From Agrococcus casei LMG 22410 (GTDB lineage Bacteria > Actinomycetota > Actinomycetes > Actinomycetales > Microbacteriaceae), in assembly GCF_900163565.1 (NCBI RefSeq), contig NZ_FUHU01000038.1, positions 124,001 through 188,000 on the forward strand: a stretch of DNA of 64,000 nt, written 5' to 3'. Of this stretch, positions 1 to 8,274 are shown one piece after another. The notes under the pieces are model-generated. The model did no database searches, was not told where the DNA came from, and saw only the letters and a list, made by a program, of their open reading frames with translations. Numbering within the stretch: the stretch's first letter is position 1; each line of letters begins with the position of its first letter. The position numbers were made by a program, and so were the translations under genes.

Positions 1-264
1 GCAGACTTCGGCCTGCTCGCCGAACGCGACGCTCGGCGTCCGGTGGCTCAGCTCAGTCGCGGTCAGGTGCAGCGCGTGGCCCTGGCAGCAGTGCTCGCTG
101 CCGCACCCGACGTGCTGCTGCTCGACGAGCCGACGAACCACCTCTCGCTGCTGCTGGTGACGCAGCTGGAGGAGGCCCTCGTCGAGTATCCGGGAGTCGT
201 GGTCGTCGCCAGCCACGACCGCTGGCTGCGCGAGCGATGGCACGGGCTCGAGCTTCGGCTGTGA
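1..264 (+). CDS. ABC-F family ATPase, C-terminal fragment (5' end outside window)
   Basis: The frame is open from base 1 and ends at TGA 262-264, giving the last 87 residues. It shows an ABC signature variant LSRGQVQR (residues 18-25), Walker B LLLDEPTNHLS and the H-loop ASHDRW, then a very short tail. DEPTNHL is the hallmark of ABC-F proteins, which act on ribosomes and have no membrane domain. Some protect against ribosome-targeting antibiotics and others are housekeeping factors; the missing N-terminus prevents a choice. The next gene, an ABC exporter ATPase, has its own promoter-like element and is not obviously in the same operon. Confidence 0.85.
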   Translation, partial: ADFGLLAERDARRPVAQLSRGQVQRVALAAVLAAAPDVLLLDEPTNHLSLLLVTQLEEALVEYPGVVVVASHDRWLRERWHGLELRL

Positions 265-364
265 AGCGCTGCGCGGGCGGTGGTACCTGGGTATGAGTGC
301 TGAGGCGGCACAACCATCCTTGCGGTCGACGCAGTGCACAGGCGCCTCGCAATAGCGTTGAAGC

Positions 365-1276
365 ATGATCGTTGCAGAGCACCTCACCAAGAGATTCGGC
401 CAGAAGCAGGCCGTCTCAGATGTCAGCTTCACTGTCGCACCCGGAAAGGTCACGGGATTCCTCGGGCCGAACGGTGCCGGCAAGTCCACCACGATGCGCA
501 TGATCGTCGGACTCGACCGTCCGACCTCCGGCAGCGTCTCCATTGACGGCCGCTCGTACAGCAGCCTCCGCTCCCCGCTCACAGAAGTCGGCGTGCTGCT
601 CGACGCCAAGGCCGTGCACACCGGCCGCAGCGCCGTGAACCACCTGCGCTCGATGGCCGCCACACACGGCATCCGCCGTTCGCGCGTCGACGAGGTGATC
701 GAGATCACCGGCCTCACGAGCGTGGCTCGCAAGCGCGCCGGAGGCTTCTCGCTCGGCATGGGCCAGCGCCTCGGCATCGCAGCCGCCTTGCTCGGCGATC
801 CGCACACGCTCATCCTCGACGAGCCCGTGAACGGCCTCGACCCCGAAGGAGTCATGTGGGTGCGACGCTTCGTGCGTCACGCCGCATCAGAGGGCAGGGC
901 CGTGCTGCTCTCCAGCCACCTCATGAGCGAGATGGCGCTGACAGCAGACCACCTGATCATCCTCGGCCGCGGTCGGGTTCTGGCGGATGCGCCACTGGCA
1001 GACATCGTCGAGCAGTGGACGACGAAGAGCGTCAGGGTGCGCTCACCGCGTGCCCGCGAGATCGCCGAGGCTGCCGCGAGCGACACCGTCAGCGTCACCA
1101 GTCGCGGCAACGGATACCTCGACATCAACGGTGCGACCGCCGCCGAGATCGGCGAGCTCGCTGCCGCACGGTCACTCCCCCTCCACGAGCTGACGCCCAC
1201 GACCGGAACCCTCGAAGACGCTTATCTCAAGCTCACGGGCGACCAGGTCGAGTACAAGACGAAGGAAGTCCGATGA
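365..1276 (+). CDS. ABC exporter ATP-binding protein (BcrA/DrrA-like)
   Basis: A 303-residue ATPase of the ABC-2 exporter type. It carries Walker A GPNGAGKST near residue 38, signature FSLGMGQR, Walker B LILDEPVNGLD and H-loop SSHLMSEM, followed by a C-terminal extension of about 90 residues as in BcrA/DrrA-type exporters. The start codon has TAGCGT (353-358) exactly 6 nt upstream and no Shine-Dalgarno, suggesting a leaderless mRNA. Its stop overlaps the permease start (ATGA at 1273-1276), so the two are translationally coupled. The substrate is unknown. The downstream two-component system may respond to an envelope stress or antibiotic handled by this pump; that link rests on neighbourhood only. 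Confidence 0.93.
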   Translation: MIVAEHLTKRFGQKQAVSDVSFTVAPGKVTGFLGPNGAGKSTTMRMIVGLDRPTSGSVSIDGRSYSSLRSPLTEVGVLLDAKAVHTGRSAVNHLRSMAATHGIRRSRVDEVIEITGLTSVARKRAGGFSLGMGQRLGIAAALLGDPHTLILDEPVNGLDPEGVMWVRRFVRHAASEGRAVLLSSHLMSEMALTADHLIILGRGRVLADAPLADIVEQWTTKSVRVRSPRAREIAEAAASDTVSVTSRGNGYLDINGATAAEIGELAAARSLPLHELTPTTGTLEDAYLKLTGDQVEYKTKEVR

Positions 1277-2151
1277 ACACCGCCGCCCCCGCATCCGCCC
1301 TCCCCGACACCGAGCAGGAGCGACCCAAGCTGGCCCCGCCGGAGTCGCGTGGCCGCCTGAGCTTTCTGCGGCTCGTCCGCTCCGAATGGATCAAGTTCAC
1401 CACTCTGCGGTCGACCTGGTGGTCGCTCGCACTCGTCGCAGTCGTCTCCGTCGGCCTCAGCCTGCTGCAGGCATCCGCGATCGCGAGCTTCGGAGACGAC
1501 ATGCCGGCAGCGACCACGGCAGAGCAGGCCAACGCGGATGCGGTGGTCGTCATCGTGTTCGCAACAGTCCTGACCCAGCTGCTGGCGGTCATCATCGGCA
1601 CGATCAACGTGACCGGCGAGTACTCGACCGGCATGATCAGGTCGACGATCACCGCCGCACCTGACCGCATCCGATCACTGCTGGCGAAGGCCCTCGTGGT
1701 CTCAGTCACGATGTTCGTGTTCAGCCTGATCGTGTTCGCCCTCGCCGCGCTCATCACCGCACCGATCCTGCCGAACGGCGGAGTCGACTTCTCAGACATC
1801 GACTCCTCGCTCATGCCGCTGCTCGCCGCAGCCCTGTACCTCGCACTGCTCAGCGCACTCGGTGTCGGGTTCGGCTACATCATCAGAAACGGCCCCGGCG
1901 CCCTCGCCGTCGGCATCGGCATCGTGTTCGTCGCGCCCGTTCTGGTGCTGTTCTTTCCGATGACCGAGACCTTCGACTGGGTGCACCAGCTCGCTTCGTA
2001 CCTGCCGTCGAACGCCGGACAGTCGCTGTTCATGGGTTCGCCGATGAGCGGTGAGGCGCTCGACACAGCTCCTGGGCTGATCGCCATCATCGCCTGGCCT
2101 CTCGCGGCCCTGGCGGGCGGCATCGCGGTGCTGAAGAGTCGCGACGCGTAA
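1273..2151 (+). CDS. ABC-2 type transporter permease
   Basis: A 292-residue membrane protein paired with the preceding ATPase through a 4-nt ATGA overlap. After a polar N-terminus of about 45 residues it shows a first membrane span (roughly 48-70) and at least five further hydrophobic segments ending near the C-terminus, as in ABC-2 permeases. The loop VTGEYSTGMIRSTI is typical of actinobacterial ABC-2 permeases. It should form the channel of a drug, lipid or peptide exporter with the BcrA-like ATPase. The next gene starts 10 nt after its stop. Confidence 0.9.
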   Translation: MNTAAPASALPDTEQERPKLAPPESRGRLSFLRLVRSEWIKFTTLRSTWWSLALVAVVSVGLSLLQASAIASFGDDMPAATTAEQANADAVVVIVFATVLTQLLAVIIGTINVTGEYSTGMIRSTITAAPDRIRSLLAKALVVSVTMFVFSLIVFALAALITAPILPNGGVDFSDIDSSLMPLLAAALYLALLSALGVGFGYIIRNGPGALAVGIGIVFVAPVLVLFFPMTETFDWVHQLASYLPSNAGQSLFMGSPMSGEALDTAPGLIAIIAWPLAALAGGIAVLKSRDA

Positions 2152-2161
2152 AGTCGACCAC

Positions 2162-3445
2162 ATGACAGAAGGCGCGAAGATCGTCCTCGGCAGCGCATCT
2201 GCCGAGGACGATCTTCGTCTGCCGCGCGCGCCGGGAGTGATCAGGGCGTTCTGGGCCAGGCACCCGCGCCTGGCAGACGTCGCGCTGGTCATCATCACGC
2301 TGCTGTTCATCATCACGCTGCTGTTCGTCGGGCCGACATTCATCCTCGGCCAGGTCTTCGAGCCGCCCGGGCCGGCAGTGTCGGCACTGATCCTCGTGCT
2401 CATGCTCATCACGGCGCTGTGCCTGCTGTGGAGGCGACGCCATCCGCTGATCGTCCTCGCCGTGGCCGCATCGCCGCTCGTGCTCACGAGCCCCGATATC
2501 TCAGGAGCGATCGTGGGGCTCGCGCCGACCTTCGCGATCTACGCGGTTGCCGTGTATCGCAGCAACCGCGCGGCACTGTGGGCACTGGGCATCACCGTCG
2601 CAGCGAATGCGGCGGTCGCCACCGCATGGATGGTCTTCAGCTCCGTGCCAGCGGGCGAGGGCATTCCCGGGGTCGTCGGCAACGCCACGATGCTGCTCGT
2701 CGGCACACTCGTCGGCACGAACGTCGGCAGCCGCAAGCGGTATGTCGAAGCGCTCATCGACAGGTCTCGCCAGCTGGCCAGAGAGCGTGACCAGCAGGCC
2801 GAGCTCGCGGCCGCAGCCGAGCGCACGCGCATCGCCCGCGAGATGCACGACATCGTGTCGCACTCGCTGGCGGTCGTGGTCACCCTCGCCGAGGGCGCGC
2901 ACGCCACACACGACGCGAGCAGCGCCAAACAGGCGAACCGAGCGATCGCCGACACTGCACGCGACGCCCTCGACCAGATGCGCGTCATGCTGGGAGTGCT
3001 CCGCGAGGCGCCTGGAACGCACGAGCACAGCGATCGCATGCCGCTGCTCGGATCGACCCCCGAAGACATCATCAAGACTGCCGTCGCCGCGGGTGTTCCC
3101 GTGTCGTACACGGTCAAGGGAGCCCCGTCAGGCACTGATCTGCAGCGCCTCGCCGTGCGCAGAATCGTGCAGGAGGGGCTGACCAACGTCATGCGGTACG
3201 CCCCCGACGCGACCTGGGTGCGCGTCGAATCCGACTACACCGGCGACACGATCAGCGTCAGCATCGGCAACGACGGAGTGAAGGCAGCGGCCCCGTCGCT
3301 CGGCTCGGGACTCGGCCTGCAGGGGCTCGCCGAACGCGTTGCTGCGCTCGGCGGCGAGTTCGAGGCCGGCCCCACGCCCGCGGGGCACTGGCGTCTGTCG
3401 GCACAGTTTCCGAAGCAGACCGAACCCGAAGGAGCAAGCGCGTGA
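2162..3445 (+). CDS. Two-component sensor histidine kinase (NarL-partner type)
   Basis: A 427-residue HisKA_3-type kinase. Four to six membrane spans occupy about residues 38-185, followed by a short coiled coil rich in Arg/Gln/Glu (195-222), the dimerisation box with phospho-acceptor His229 in REMHDIVSHSL, and a HATPase_c domain with an N box near QEGLTNVMRYA and a G box GSGLGLQGL. It overlaps the response regulator by 4 nt. Start choice is uncertain. ATG 2162 has TAAAGT 7 nt upstream (leaderless pattern), but a perfect 19-bp hairpin lies at 2175-2217 inside this reading. If that hairpin is a terminator, the real start could be GTG 2237 just before the first membrane span. Confidence 0.9.
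   Translation: MTEGAKIVLGSASAEDDLRLPRAPGVIRAFWARHPRLADVALVIITLLFIITLLFVGPTFILGQVFEPPGPAVSALILVLMLITALCLLWRRRHPLIVLAVAASPLVLTSPDISGAIVGLAPTFAIYAVAVYRSNRAALWALGITVAANAAVATAWMVFSSVPAGEGIPGVVGNATMLLVGTLVGTNVGSRKRYVEALIDRSRQLARERDQQAELAAAAERTRIAREMHDIVSHSLAVVVTLAEGAHATHDASSAKQANRAIADTARDALDQMRVMLGVLREAPGTHEHSDRMPLLGSTPEDIIKTAVAAGVPVSYTVKGAPSGTDLQRLAVRRIVQEGLTNVMRYAPDATWVRVESDYTGDTISVSIGNDGVKAAAPSLGSGLGLQGLAERVAALGGEFEAGPTPAGHWRLSAQFPKQTEPEGASA
2175..2217 (+). terminator. Perfect 19-bp hairpin at the histidine-kinase 5' end
   Basis: Bases 2175-2193 and 2199-2217 are perfect reverse complements (19 bp) around a 5-nt loop CGCAT, followed by TCTGCC. This lies 24 nt after the permease stop and within the first codons of the longest kinase reading. 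It looks like an intrinsic terminator or attenuator of the ABC operon, although no long U-tract follows. It could instead be a coding-region hairpin regulating kinase expression. Confidence 0.6.
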
Positions 3446-4104
3446 CCGACACCATCCGAGTGCTGATCGTCGACGACCAGCCCCTCATCCGCATGGGCTT
3501 CACGATGGTGCTGAATGCCGAGGCCGACATCGAGATCGTCGGCGAGGCGAACAACGGCGAAGAGGCCATTCGCATGGTCGAGTCGCGCAGGCCCGACGTG
3601 GTGCTGATGGATGTGCGGATGCCGCAGATGGACGGCATCGAGGCCACAGAGCGCATCATCGGGGCGCACCCTGATGTCAGGGTTGTCGTGCTCACGACGT
3701 TCGACCTCGACGAGTACGCGTTCTCTGCCGTGCGCGCGGGAGCGAGCGGATTCCTGCTGAAGGACGCGCATCCGCGAGAGCTCACTGCCGCGATTCGCAG
3801 CGCGCACGCCGGAGACGCGTCGCTCTCGCCCCGCGTGACGCGGCGGATGCTCGACCTGTTCGGCAAGAGCCTGCCCGCTGAAGATCCGGCGACGCCCGCA
3901 CTCGATCACCTCACCGAACGGGAGCGCGAGGTGTTTCTGGCCATCGGCCGAGGCCTCACCAACGCCGAGATCGGTGCCGAGCTGTTCGTCAGCGAATCGA
4001 CGGTGAAGACACACGTCGGACGCGTGCTCGCAAAGCTCGAGGCCCGCGACCGAGTTCAGGCAGTCATCCTCGCGCACCGCATGGGGCTCATCCCCCGCGA
4101 CTGA
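3442..4104 (+). CDS. LuxR/NarL family response regulator
   Basis: A 220-residue response regulator starting at GTG 3442, which overlaps the kinase stop (GTGA). The receiver domain has the acidic pair DD at residues 11-12, phospho-acceptor Asp57 (LMDVRMPQMDG) and Lys near 107 (FLLKDA). The C-terminal LuxR helix-turn-helix spans about 150-215 (LTEREREVFLAIGRGLTNAEIG). It is the cognate partner of the adjacent kinase. Its targets are not visible; the upstream ABC exporter is the simplest candidate. The gene is convergent with the small membrane-protein gene that ends 6 nt away. Confidence 0.95.
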   Translation: MTDTIRVLIVDDQPLIRMGFTMVLNAEADIEIVGEANNGEEAIRMVESRRPDVVLMDVRMPQMDGIEATERIIGAHPDVRVVVLTTFDLDEYAFSAVRAGASGFLLKDAHPRELTAAIRSAHAGDASLSPRVTRRMLDLFGKSLPAEDPATPALDHLTEREREVFLAIGRGLTNAEIGAELFVSESTVKTHVGRVLAKLEARDRVQAVILAHRMGLIPRD

Positions 4105-4109
4105 ATCCA

Positions 4110-4307
4110 TCAGCGCTCGTCAGCGTCGTCTCCGCGACCACGCGACTTTCTGCCGAGCACCAGCAGCGCGACGACCGCGATGACGGGCACCAGAAGCATC
4201 GACCCCCATCGCAGCAGCGGGAAGTCGCCGAGCCCCACAGAGCCCAGCGCAAAGCTGATCACGAGGAAGACTGCCGCAAGTGCGACTATGAACCACTTGG
4301 AACGCAT
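4110..4307 (-). CDS. Small two-span membrane protein, unknown function
   Basis: A 65-residue protein with two hydrophobic segments (about 5-24 and 33-52), a short GDFPLLRWG linker and a basic-acidic tail ending DDADER. The start at 4307 is chosen over the upstream 4337 because AGGGAGG lies 6 nt before it. I do not recognise a family. Small two-span proteins like this are common in actinobacteria. It stands alone between the response regulator (convergent) and the clpP operon, from which a strong terminator separates it. Confidence 0.7.
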   Translation of the reverse strand: MRSKWFIVALAAVFLVISFALGSVGLGDFPLLRWGSMLLVPVIAVVALLVLGRKSRGRGDDADER

Positions 4308-4353
4308 GTGGGCCTCCCTTCGTCTGGCACCGCGCATCCCACCTTGTCATACG

Positions 4354-4385
4354 ACAGAACCCCCGACCTGAGCCGGGGGTTCTGT
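4354..4385 (-). terminator. Rho-independent terminator after clpP2
   Basis: A perfect 12-bp stem (4354-4365 with 4374-4385, core GAACCCCCG/CGGGGGTTC) around an 8-nt loop, 19 nt past the clpP2 stop. It ends the tig-clpP transcript on the minus strand. Confidence 0.88.
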
Positions 4386-4404
4386 CTGCGGGGTCGACGC
4401 TGAA

Positions 4405-5064
4405 CTACTCGGCGACTCCGGGCTGCTTGCGGCTGAGCACCTGGTCGATCAGACCGTACTCGAGAGCCTCCTGAGCCGACAGGAACGTGTCACGCTCGAT
4501 GTCTTCGGAGACCTTCTCGACCGTCTGCTTCGAGTGGTCAGCGAGCGTCTGCTCGAGCCAGCCGCGCATGCGGAGCACCTCGCGGGCCTGGATCTCGATG
4601 TCGGATGCCTGGCCGCGGCCAGCGTCGCTCGTTGCGGGCTGGTGGATCAGGATGCGCGCATTCGGCAGAGCAAGGCGCTTGCCGGGCTCGCCAGCAGCCA
4701 GCAGCACGGCAGCTGCCGAAGCAGCCTGGCCGAGGCAGACCGTCTGCACGTTCGGGCGGATGTACTGCATCGTGTCGTAGATCGCCGTCATGGCTGTGAA
4801 CGAGCCGCCGGGCGAGTTGATGTACATGATGATGTCGCGGTCGGGGTCTTGCGACTCGAGCACGAGCAGCTGCGCCATGACATCGTCAGCGGACGCGTCG
4901 TCGACCTGCACACCGAGGAAGATGATGCGGTCTTCGAACAGCTTCGCGTATGGGTCCTGGCGCTTGTAGCCGTAGGCGGTGCGCTCTTCGAAGCTCGGCA
5001 GGATGTATCGGCTGCCGGGCATCTGCAAGGCGTTGCCTGCGCTAGAGAAGTTCGGGGTCTGCAT
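4405..5064 (-). CDS. clpP2: ATP-dependent Clp protease proteolytic subunit 2
   Basis: A 219-residue ClpP with catalytic Ser in GQAASAAA, His in ILIHQPA and Asp in the IERDTF segment. ClpP forms a 14-mer that degrades proteins unfolded by ClpX or ClpC. The start is placed at ATG 5064, since AGGAG lies 8 nt before it; the in-frame GTG at 5070 overlaps the upstream stop but sits only 2 nt from the Shine-Dalgarno. As in other actinobacteria it is second of a ClpP pair, and the two rings are expected to form a mixed ClpP1P2 tetradecamer. The N-terminus is longer than that of its partner. Confidence 0.95.
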   Translation of the reverse strand: MQTPNFSSAGNALQMPGSRYILPSFEERTAYGYKRQDPYAKLFEDRIIFLGVQVDDASADDVMAQLLVLESQDPDRDIIMYINSPGGSFTAMTAIYDTMQYIRPNVQTVCLGQAASAAAVLLAAGEPGKRLALPNARILIHQPATSDAGRGQASDIEIQAREVLRMRGWLEQTLADHSKQTVEKVSEDIERDTFLSAQEALEYGLIDQVLSRKQPGVAE

Positions 5065-5069
5065 GGTCA

Positions 5070-5657
5070 CTACTCCTGTTCCGTTCCGCCGCCGCCGGCG
5101 ACGTCTGCCGCGGAAGCCCGCAGGTGATCGACGAATCCGTACTCGAGCGCCTCTTCAGCCGAGAACCAGCGGTCACGGTCACCGTCTGCGTTGATCTGCT
5201 CGACGGTCTTGCCCGTGCGCTCGGCAGTGATCTCAGCGAGGCGCTTCTTCATGTCGAGGATGAGCTGCGCCTGCGTCTGGATGTCGCTCGAGGTGCCGCC
5301 GAAGCCGCCGTGCGGCTGGTGCAGCAGAACACGGGCGTTCGGCGTGATGTAGCGCTTGCCCTTGGTGCCGGCCGTCAGCAGCAGCTGGCCCATAGAAGCA
5401 GCCATGCCGATGCCGACGGTGACGATGTCGTTCGGAACGAACTGCATCGTGTCGTAGATCGCCATGCCCGCGGTGATCGAGCCACCGGGAGAGTTGATGT
5501 ACAGGTAGATGTCTTTGTTCTGGTCTTCTGCGGCGAGGAGCAGGATCTTTGCGCAGATCTCGTTTGCCATGTCGTCGCGGACCTCTTCGCCCACCCAGAT
5601 GATGCGATCGCGCAACAGCCTGTCGAAGACTGAAGGTTGCATTAGTGGTTCAGCCAC
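5070..5657 (-). CDS. clpP1: ATP-dependent Clp protease proteolytic subunit 1
   Basis: A 195-residue ClpP with Ser in GMAASMGQ, His in VLLHQPHGG and Asp in the DGDRDRWF segment. GTG 5657 is preceded by AAGGAG at 6-nt spacing. Its TAG stop overlaps the potential GTG of the next ClpP gene (5068-5072), indicating translational coupling. The C-terminus ends in a flexible Gly-rich tail. The gene follows trigger factor but a strong terminator lies between them, so part of its transcription must come from its own promoter or read-through. Confidence 0.96.
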   Translation of the reverse strand: MAEPLMQPSVFDRLLRDRIIWVGEEVRDDMANEICAKILLLAAEDQNKDIYLYINSPGGSITAGMAIYDTMQFVPNDIVTVGIGMAASMGQLLLTAGTKGKRYITPNARVLLHQPHGGFGGTSSDIQTQAQLILDMKKRLAEITAERTGKTVEQINADGDRDRWFSAEEALEYGFVDHLRASAADVAGGGGTEQE

Positions 5658-5700
5658 GGGGATCTCCTTAGGTTCGTCTGGATCAACACTAGAGAAAACA

Positions 5701-5739
5701 ACGGTGCGCCCGCGGCTGTGTTCGCCGCGGGCGCACCGT
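5701..5739 (-). terminator. Strong terminator between tig and clpP1
   Basis: A perfect 15-bp stem: 5701-5715 pairs with 5725-5739 (core GTGCGCCCGCGG) around a 9-nt loop. It lies 20 nt downstream of the trigger factor stop on the minus strand and should end or strongly attenuate tig transcription before clpP1. Confidence 0.88.
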
Positions 5740-5759
5740 GTTACGGCAGAGCGCTGAGA

Positions 5760-7070
5760 CTAGGCCTCTTCGGTCTGCTCTTCGCTCTTCGCGTCGAAGT
5801 CGGGCACGAAGTCGCTCATGTCGATCTCGTTGCCCTCGCTGTCGACCACGGTGCTCTTGCTGAGCACGTACGAAAGCGTCTTGCCGCGGAGCAGGTCAGC
5901 CATGACGACGTTCATCTGGCCGTTCTGCTGCAGGGTCTCGACGAGGTCCTGAGGAGGCATGCCGTACTGCGATGCCATCTGCACGATGTACTGCGTGAGC
6001 TCTTCGTTCGTGACCTCGAGGCTCTTCTCCTCGGCGATGCGGTCGAACAGGATCTGGCTCTTGATCACAGTCTCGGTCTGCTCGGCGACCTCTGCGCGGT
6101 GCACGTCGTCTTCGAGGCGGCCCTCGCCCTCGAGGTGACGGTGCACCTCGTCTTCGATCATCTTGGTCGGAGTGGGGATGCCCGACTCTTCGACGAGGTC
6201 GTCCTGCAGCTTCTTGCGCGCCTCGTCGGCCTGGCCGAACGACTTGCGACGCGAGACCTGCTGCTTGAGCTCGTCGCGGAGCTCGGCCAGGGTGTCCTGG
6301 GCCGATGCCATCTGCGCGAAGTCGTCGTCTGCCTCAGGAAGCTCGCGCTCCTTGACTGCCAGCACCTTGACCGAGACCTCGGCCTCCTTGCCGGCGTGGT
6401 CGCCGCCGACGAGCGTCGACGAGAACGTGGTCTCTTCGTCAGCTGTCAGCGTCTCGACTGCGTCATCGATGCCGTCGAGCAGCTCACCCGAGCCGAGCTC
6501 GTAGGAGATGCCGCTCGCGTTGTCGACGACAGCGCCGTCGATGGTCGCGGTGAGGTCGAGCTGCAGGAAGTCGCCCTTGGCAGCCGGGCGGTCGACGGTC
6601 ACGAGCGTGCCGAAGCGACCGCGAAGCTCGTCGAGCTCGGTGTCGATCTCTGCGTCGGTGACCTCAGCGGCATCGACGGTGACCTTGCGTCCCTCGAGAG
6701 CCGGAAGCTCAAACTCGGGACGAACGTCGACCTCGACGACGATCTTGAGGCTGCCCTCAAGCGTCTTGGCGTCGGGCACCTCGGCGATGTCAGCCGCGGG
6801 GCGGCCGATCGGACGAACGTCTGCCTCTTCGACGCCCTGACGGTAGAAGTCGTCAAGACCGGCGTTGACTGCCTCGGAGATGACGGCTTCGCGTCCGACG
6901 CGCTGGTCGATGATGGGGGCCGGAACCTTGCCCTTGCGGAAGCCGGGAACAGCAACCTGCTCGGCAATCGCCTGGTAGGCCTCGTCCATGTACGGCTTGA
7001 GCTCGCTCGGCTCAACAAAGATGCTGAGCTTCACGCGCGTCTCGTCGATCTTCTCGACTTCAGTCTTCAC
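5760..7070 (-). CDS. tig: Trigger factor (ribosome-bound prolyl isomerase chaperone)
   Basis: A 436-residue trigger factor. The N-terminal ribosome-binding domain contains [12 protein letters not shown] (about 43-54), the TF signature that contacts ribosomal protein L23. A PPIase (FKBP-like) domain follows at about 150-240 and a helical C-terminal chaperone region ends in an acidic tail. GTG 7070 is preceded by AGGAGAG. It folds nascent chains and is grouped with the ClpP pair as in many bacteria. tRNA-Pro lies 36 nt upstream on the same strand without an intervening terminator, so tRNA and tig may share a primary transcript. Confidence 0.97.
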   Translation of the reverse strand: MKTEVEKIDETRVKLSIFVEPSELKPYMDEAYQAIAEQVAVPGFRKGKVPAPIIDQRVGREAVISEAVNAGLDDFYRQGVEEADVRPIGRPAADIAEVPDAKTLEGSLKIVVEVDVRPEFELPALEGRKVTVDAAEVTDAEIDTELDELRGRFGTLVTVDRPAAKGDFLQLDLTATIDGAVVDNASGISYELGSGELLDGIDDAVETLTADEETTFSSTLVGGDHAGKEAEVSVKVLAVKERELPEADDDFAQMASAQDTLAELRDELKQQVSRRKSFGQADEARKKLQDDLVEESGIPTPTKMIEDEVHRHLEGEGRLEDDVHRAEVAEQTETVIKSQILFDRIAEEKSLEVTNEELTQYIVQMASQYGMPPQDLVETLQQNGQMNVVMADLLRGKTLSYVLSKSTVVDSEGNEIDMSDFVPDFDAKSEEQTEEA

Positions 7071-7106
7071 GTCTCTCCTAAAGGTCGATGGACTGTGCTT
7101 CTGTCG

Positions 7107-7180
7107 TCGGGGCGACAGGATTCGAACCTGCGACTTCCCGCCCCCAAAACGGGTGCTCTACCAAACTGAGCTACGCCCCG
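7107..7180 (-). tRNA. tRNA-Pro (anticodon TGG)
   Basis: A complete cloverleaf on the minus strand: acceptor CGGGGCG/CGCCCCG, D-arm GCTC..GAGC, anticodon stem CCCGT/GCGGG with loop TTTGGGG, and T-arm GCAGG-TTCGAAT-CCTGT. The discriminator base is A and CCA is not encoded. Loop position 34-36 reads TGG. Confidence 0.95.
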
Positions 7181-7305
7181 AACAGTGCCCGACCAAACGG
7201 GCACCCGCGCAAGTCTACCCGCAAGTTCGCCCTGCGCGTGTCGCCGCTGATCGAAACCTGTCCGGAATTGGGGTAGAGTGGTGCGGTCGGCGCGACGCTG
7301 GCCCT

Positions 7306-7376
7306 GCGGGTGTAGCTCAATGGTAGAGTTCCAGTCTTCCAAACTGGCTGTGCGAGTTCGATTCTCGTCACCCGCT
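7306..7376 (+). tRNA. tRNA-Gly (anticodon TCC)
   Basis: Cloverleaf with acceptor GCGGGTG/CACCCGC, D-arm GCTC..GAGT, anticodon stem CCAGT/ACTGG with loop CTTCCAA, and T-arm GCGAG-TTCGATT-CTCGT. The discriminator is T and CCA is not encoded. It is divergent from tRNA-Pro; the 125-bp gap holds candidate -10 boxes (TAGAGT 7274-7279 for Gly, TAGACT at 7217-7212 for Pro). Confidence 0.95.
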
Positions 7377-7381
7377 CTGCG

Positions 7382-7412
7382 AATTGCCCCTGATCTTGGA
7401 TCAGGGGCAATT
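7382..7412 (+). terminator. Terminator after tRNA-Gly
   Basis: A perfect 14-bp stem AATTGCCCCTGATC/GATCAGGGGCAATT with a 3-nt loop (7396-7398), followed by TTCGTT. It starts 6 nt beyond the tRNA 3' end. Confidence 0.9.
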
Positions 7413-7476
7413 TTCGTTGCCCAATCGTGCTGTTCTGCCCTGCACCCGTTGTGGTTTCTGTGGGAAGATCACTTCT

Positions 7477-8235
7477 GTGATCTCGTTTCTGCGCGCAAAC
7501 CTACGCGACACTATTCGCATCGTCGGCATCCTGCTGCTCGCGGCACTCACCGCCGGCGCATGGCTCATCCTGATCCAGTCACATCGCACGCCTCCCGAGA
7601 GCGACTACGTCTCTCCCTCTGTCAGCGCACCGACCACGACGCCTACTGAGTCACCCAGCGCATCTGAAGCAGTAGAGGAACCCCTGACGGTTGCGTTCCT
7701 GGGGGACTCATACACAACGGGGGCTGGATCAAGCGCTGAAGACCAGCGTTGGACTTCACTCGTCGCCGAATCCGCTGGCTGGAGCGAGAGCAACTTCGGG
7801 TGGGGCGGCACCGGCTACGTCGCTGCCCCGTTCATCGAGGGCGAACAGCGCCTGGCATACGGCGACCGGGTAGCTGACATTGTCGAGCAGAGCCCGGACG
7901 TCATCATCATCTCGGGCGGACGCAACGATGTCGGGCAAGACCCCGCCCTCGTCCGCCAGGAGGCGCTCGAGCTGTTCACACAGCTCACCGAGCAGCTGCC
8001 AGAGACGAGCGTGCTGGTGCTCTCGCCGTGGTGGGACGCGTCAGAGCCGCCCTTCGAGTTCTCGCAGATCGTCGAGTCGATTCGCTCCGCAGCCGAGGAG
8101 GCGAACGTGTCGTACATCGACACCGGCCTGCCCCTGACCGACCCTGCTCTGATCGCGGCAGACGGCGTGCACCCCAATGACGACGGCTACGCGGCGATCG
8201 CAGAAGCCGTCACTGCGGCACTCTCACGGCTCTAG
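7477..8235 (+). CDS. Membrane-anchored SGNH/GDSL hydrolase
   Basis: A 252-residue SGNH esterase-type hydrolase tethered by one N-terminal membrane span (about residues 13-33), so the catalytic domain is outside the cell after a Ser/Thr/Pro-rich linker. Block I GDSYTTGAG supplies the nucleophilic Ser, GGRND is block III, and DGVHPNDDGY is block V with the catalytic Asp and His. GTG 7477 is chosen because GGGAAG precedes it and upstream codons overlap the tRNA terminator. The substrate (acylated glycan, lipid or cell-wall polymer) cannot be told from sequence. Confidence 0.88.
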   Translation: MISFLRANLRDTIRIVGILLLAALTAGAWLILIQSHRTPPESDYVSPSVSAPTTTPTESPSASEAVEEPLTVAFLGDSYTTGAGSSAEDQRWTSLVAESAGWSESNFGWGGTGYVAAPFIEGEQRLAYGDRVADIVEQSPDVIIISGGRNDVGQDPALVRQEALELFTQLTEQLPETSVLVLSPWWDASEPPFEFSQIVESIRSAAEEANVSYIDTGLPLTDPALIAADGVHPNDDGYAAIAEAVTAALSRL

Positions 8236-8274
8236 GCAAGCTTCTGCCCAGGTTCTGGCGCTAGCGTGAACCCC

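Noticed and set aside
5718-7169. 483-codon open frame antisense to trigger factor
   Set aside because: Shadow of tig in a GC-rich gene; it has a Leu/Val/Asp/Arg composition typical of such shadows, no start signal, and runs through tRNA-Pro.
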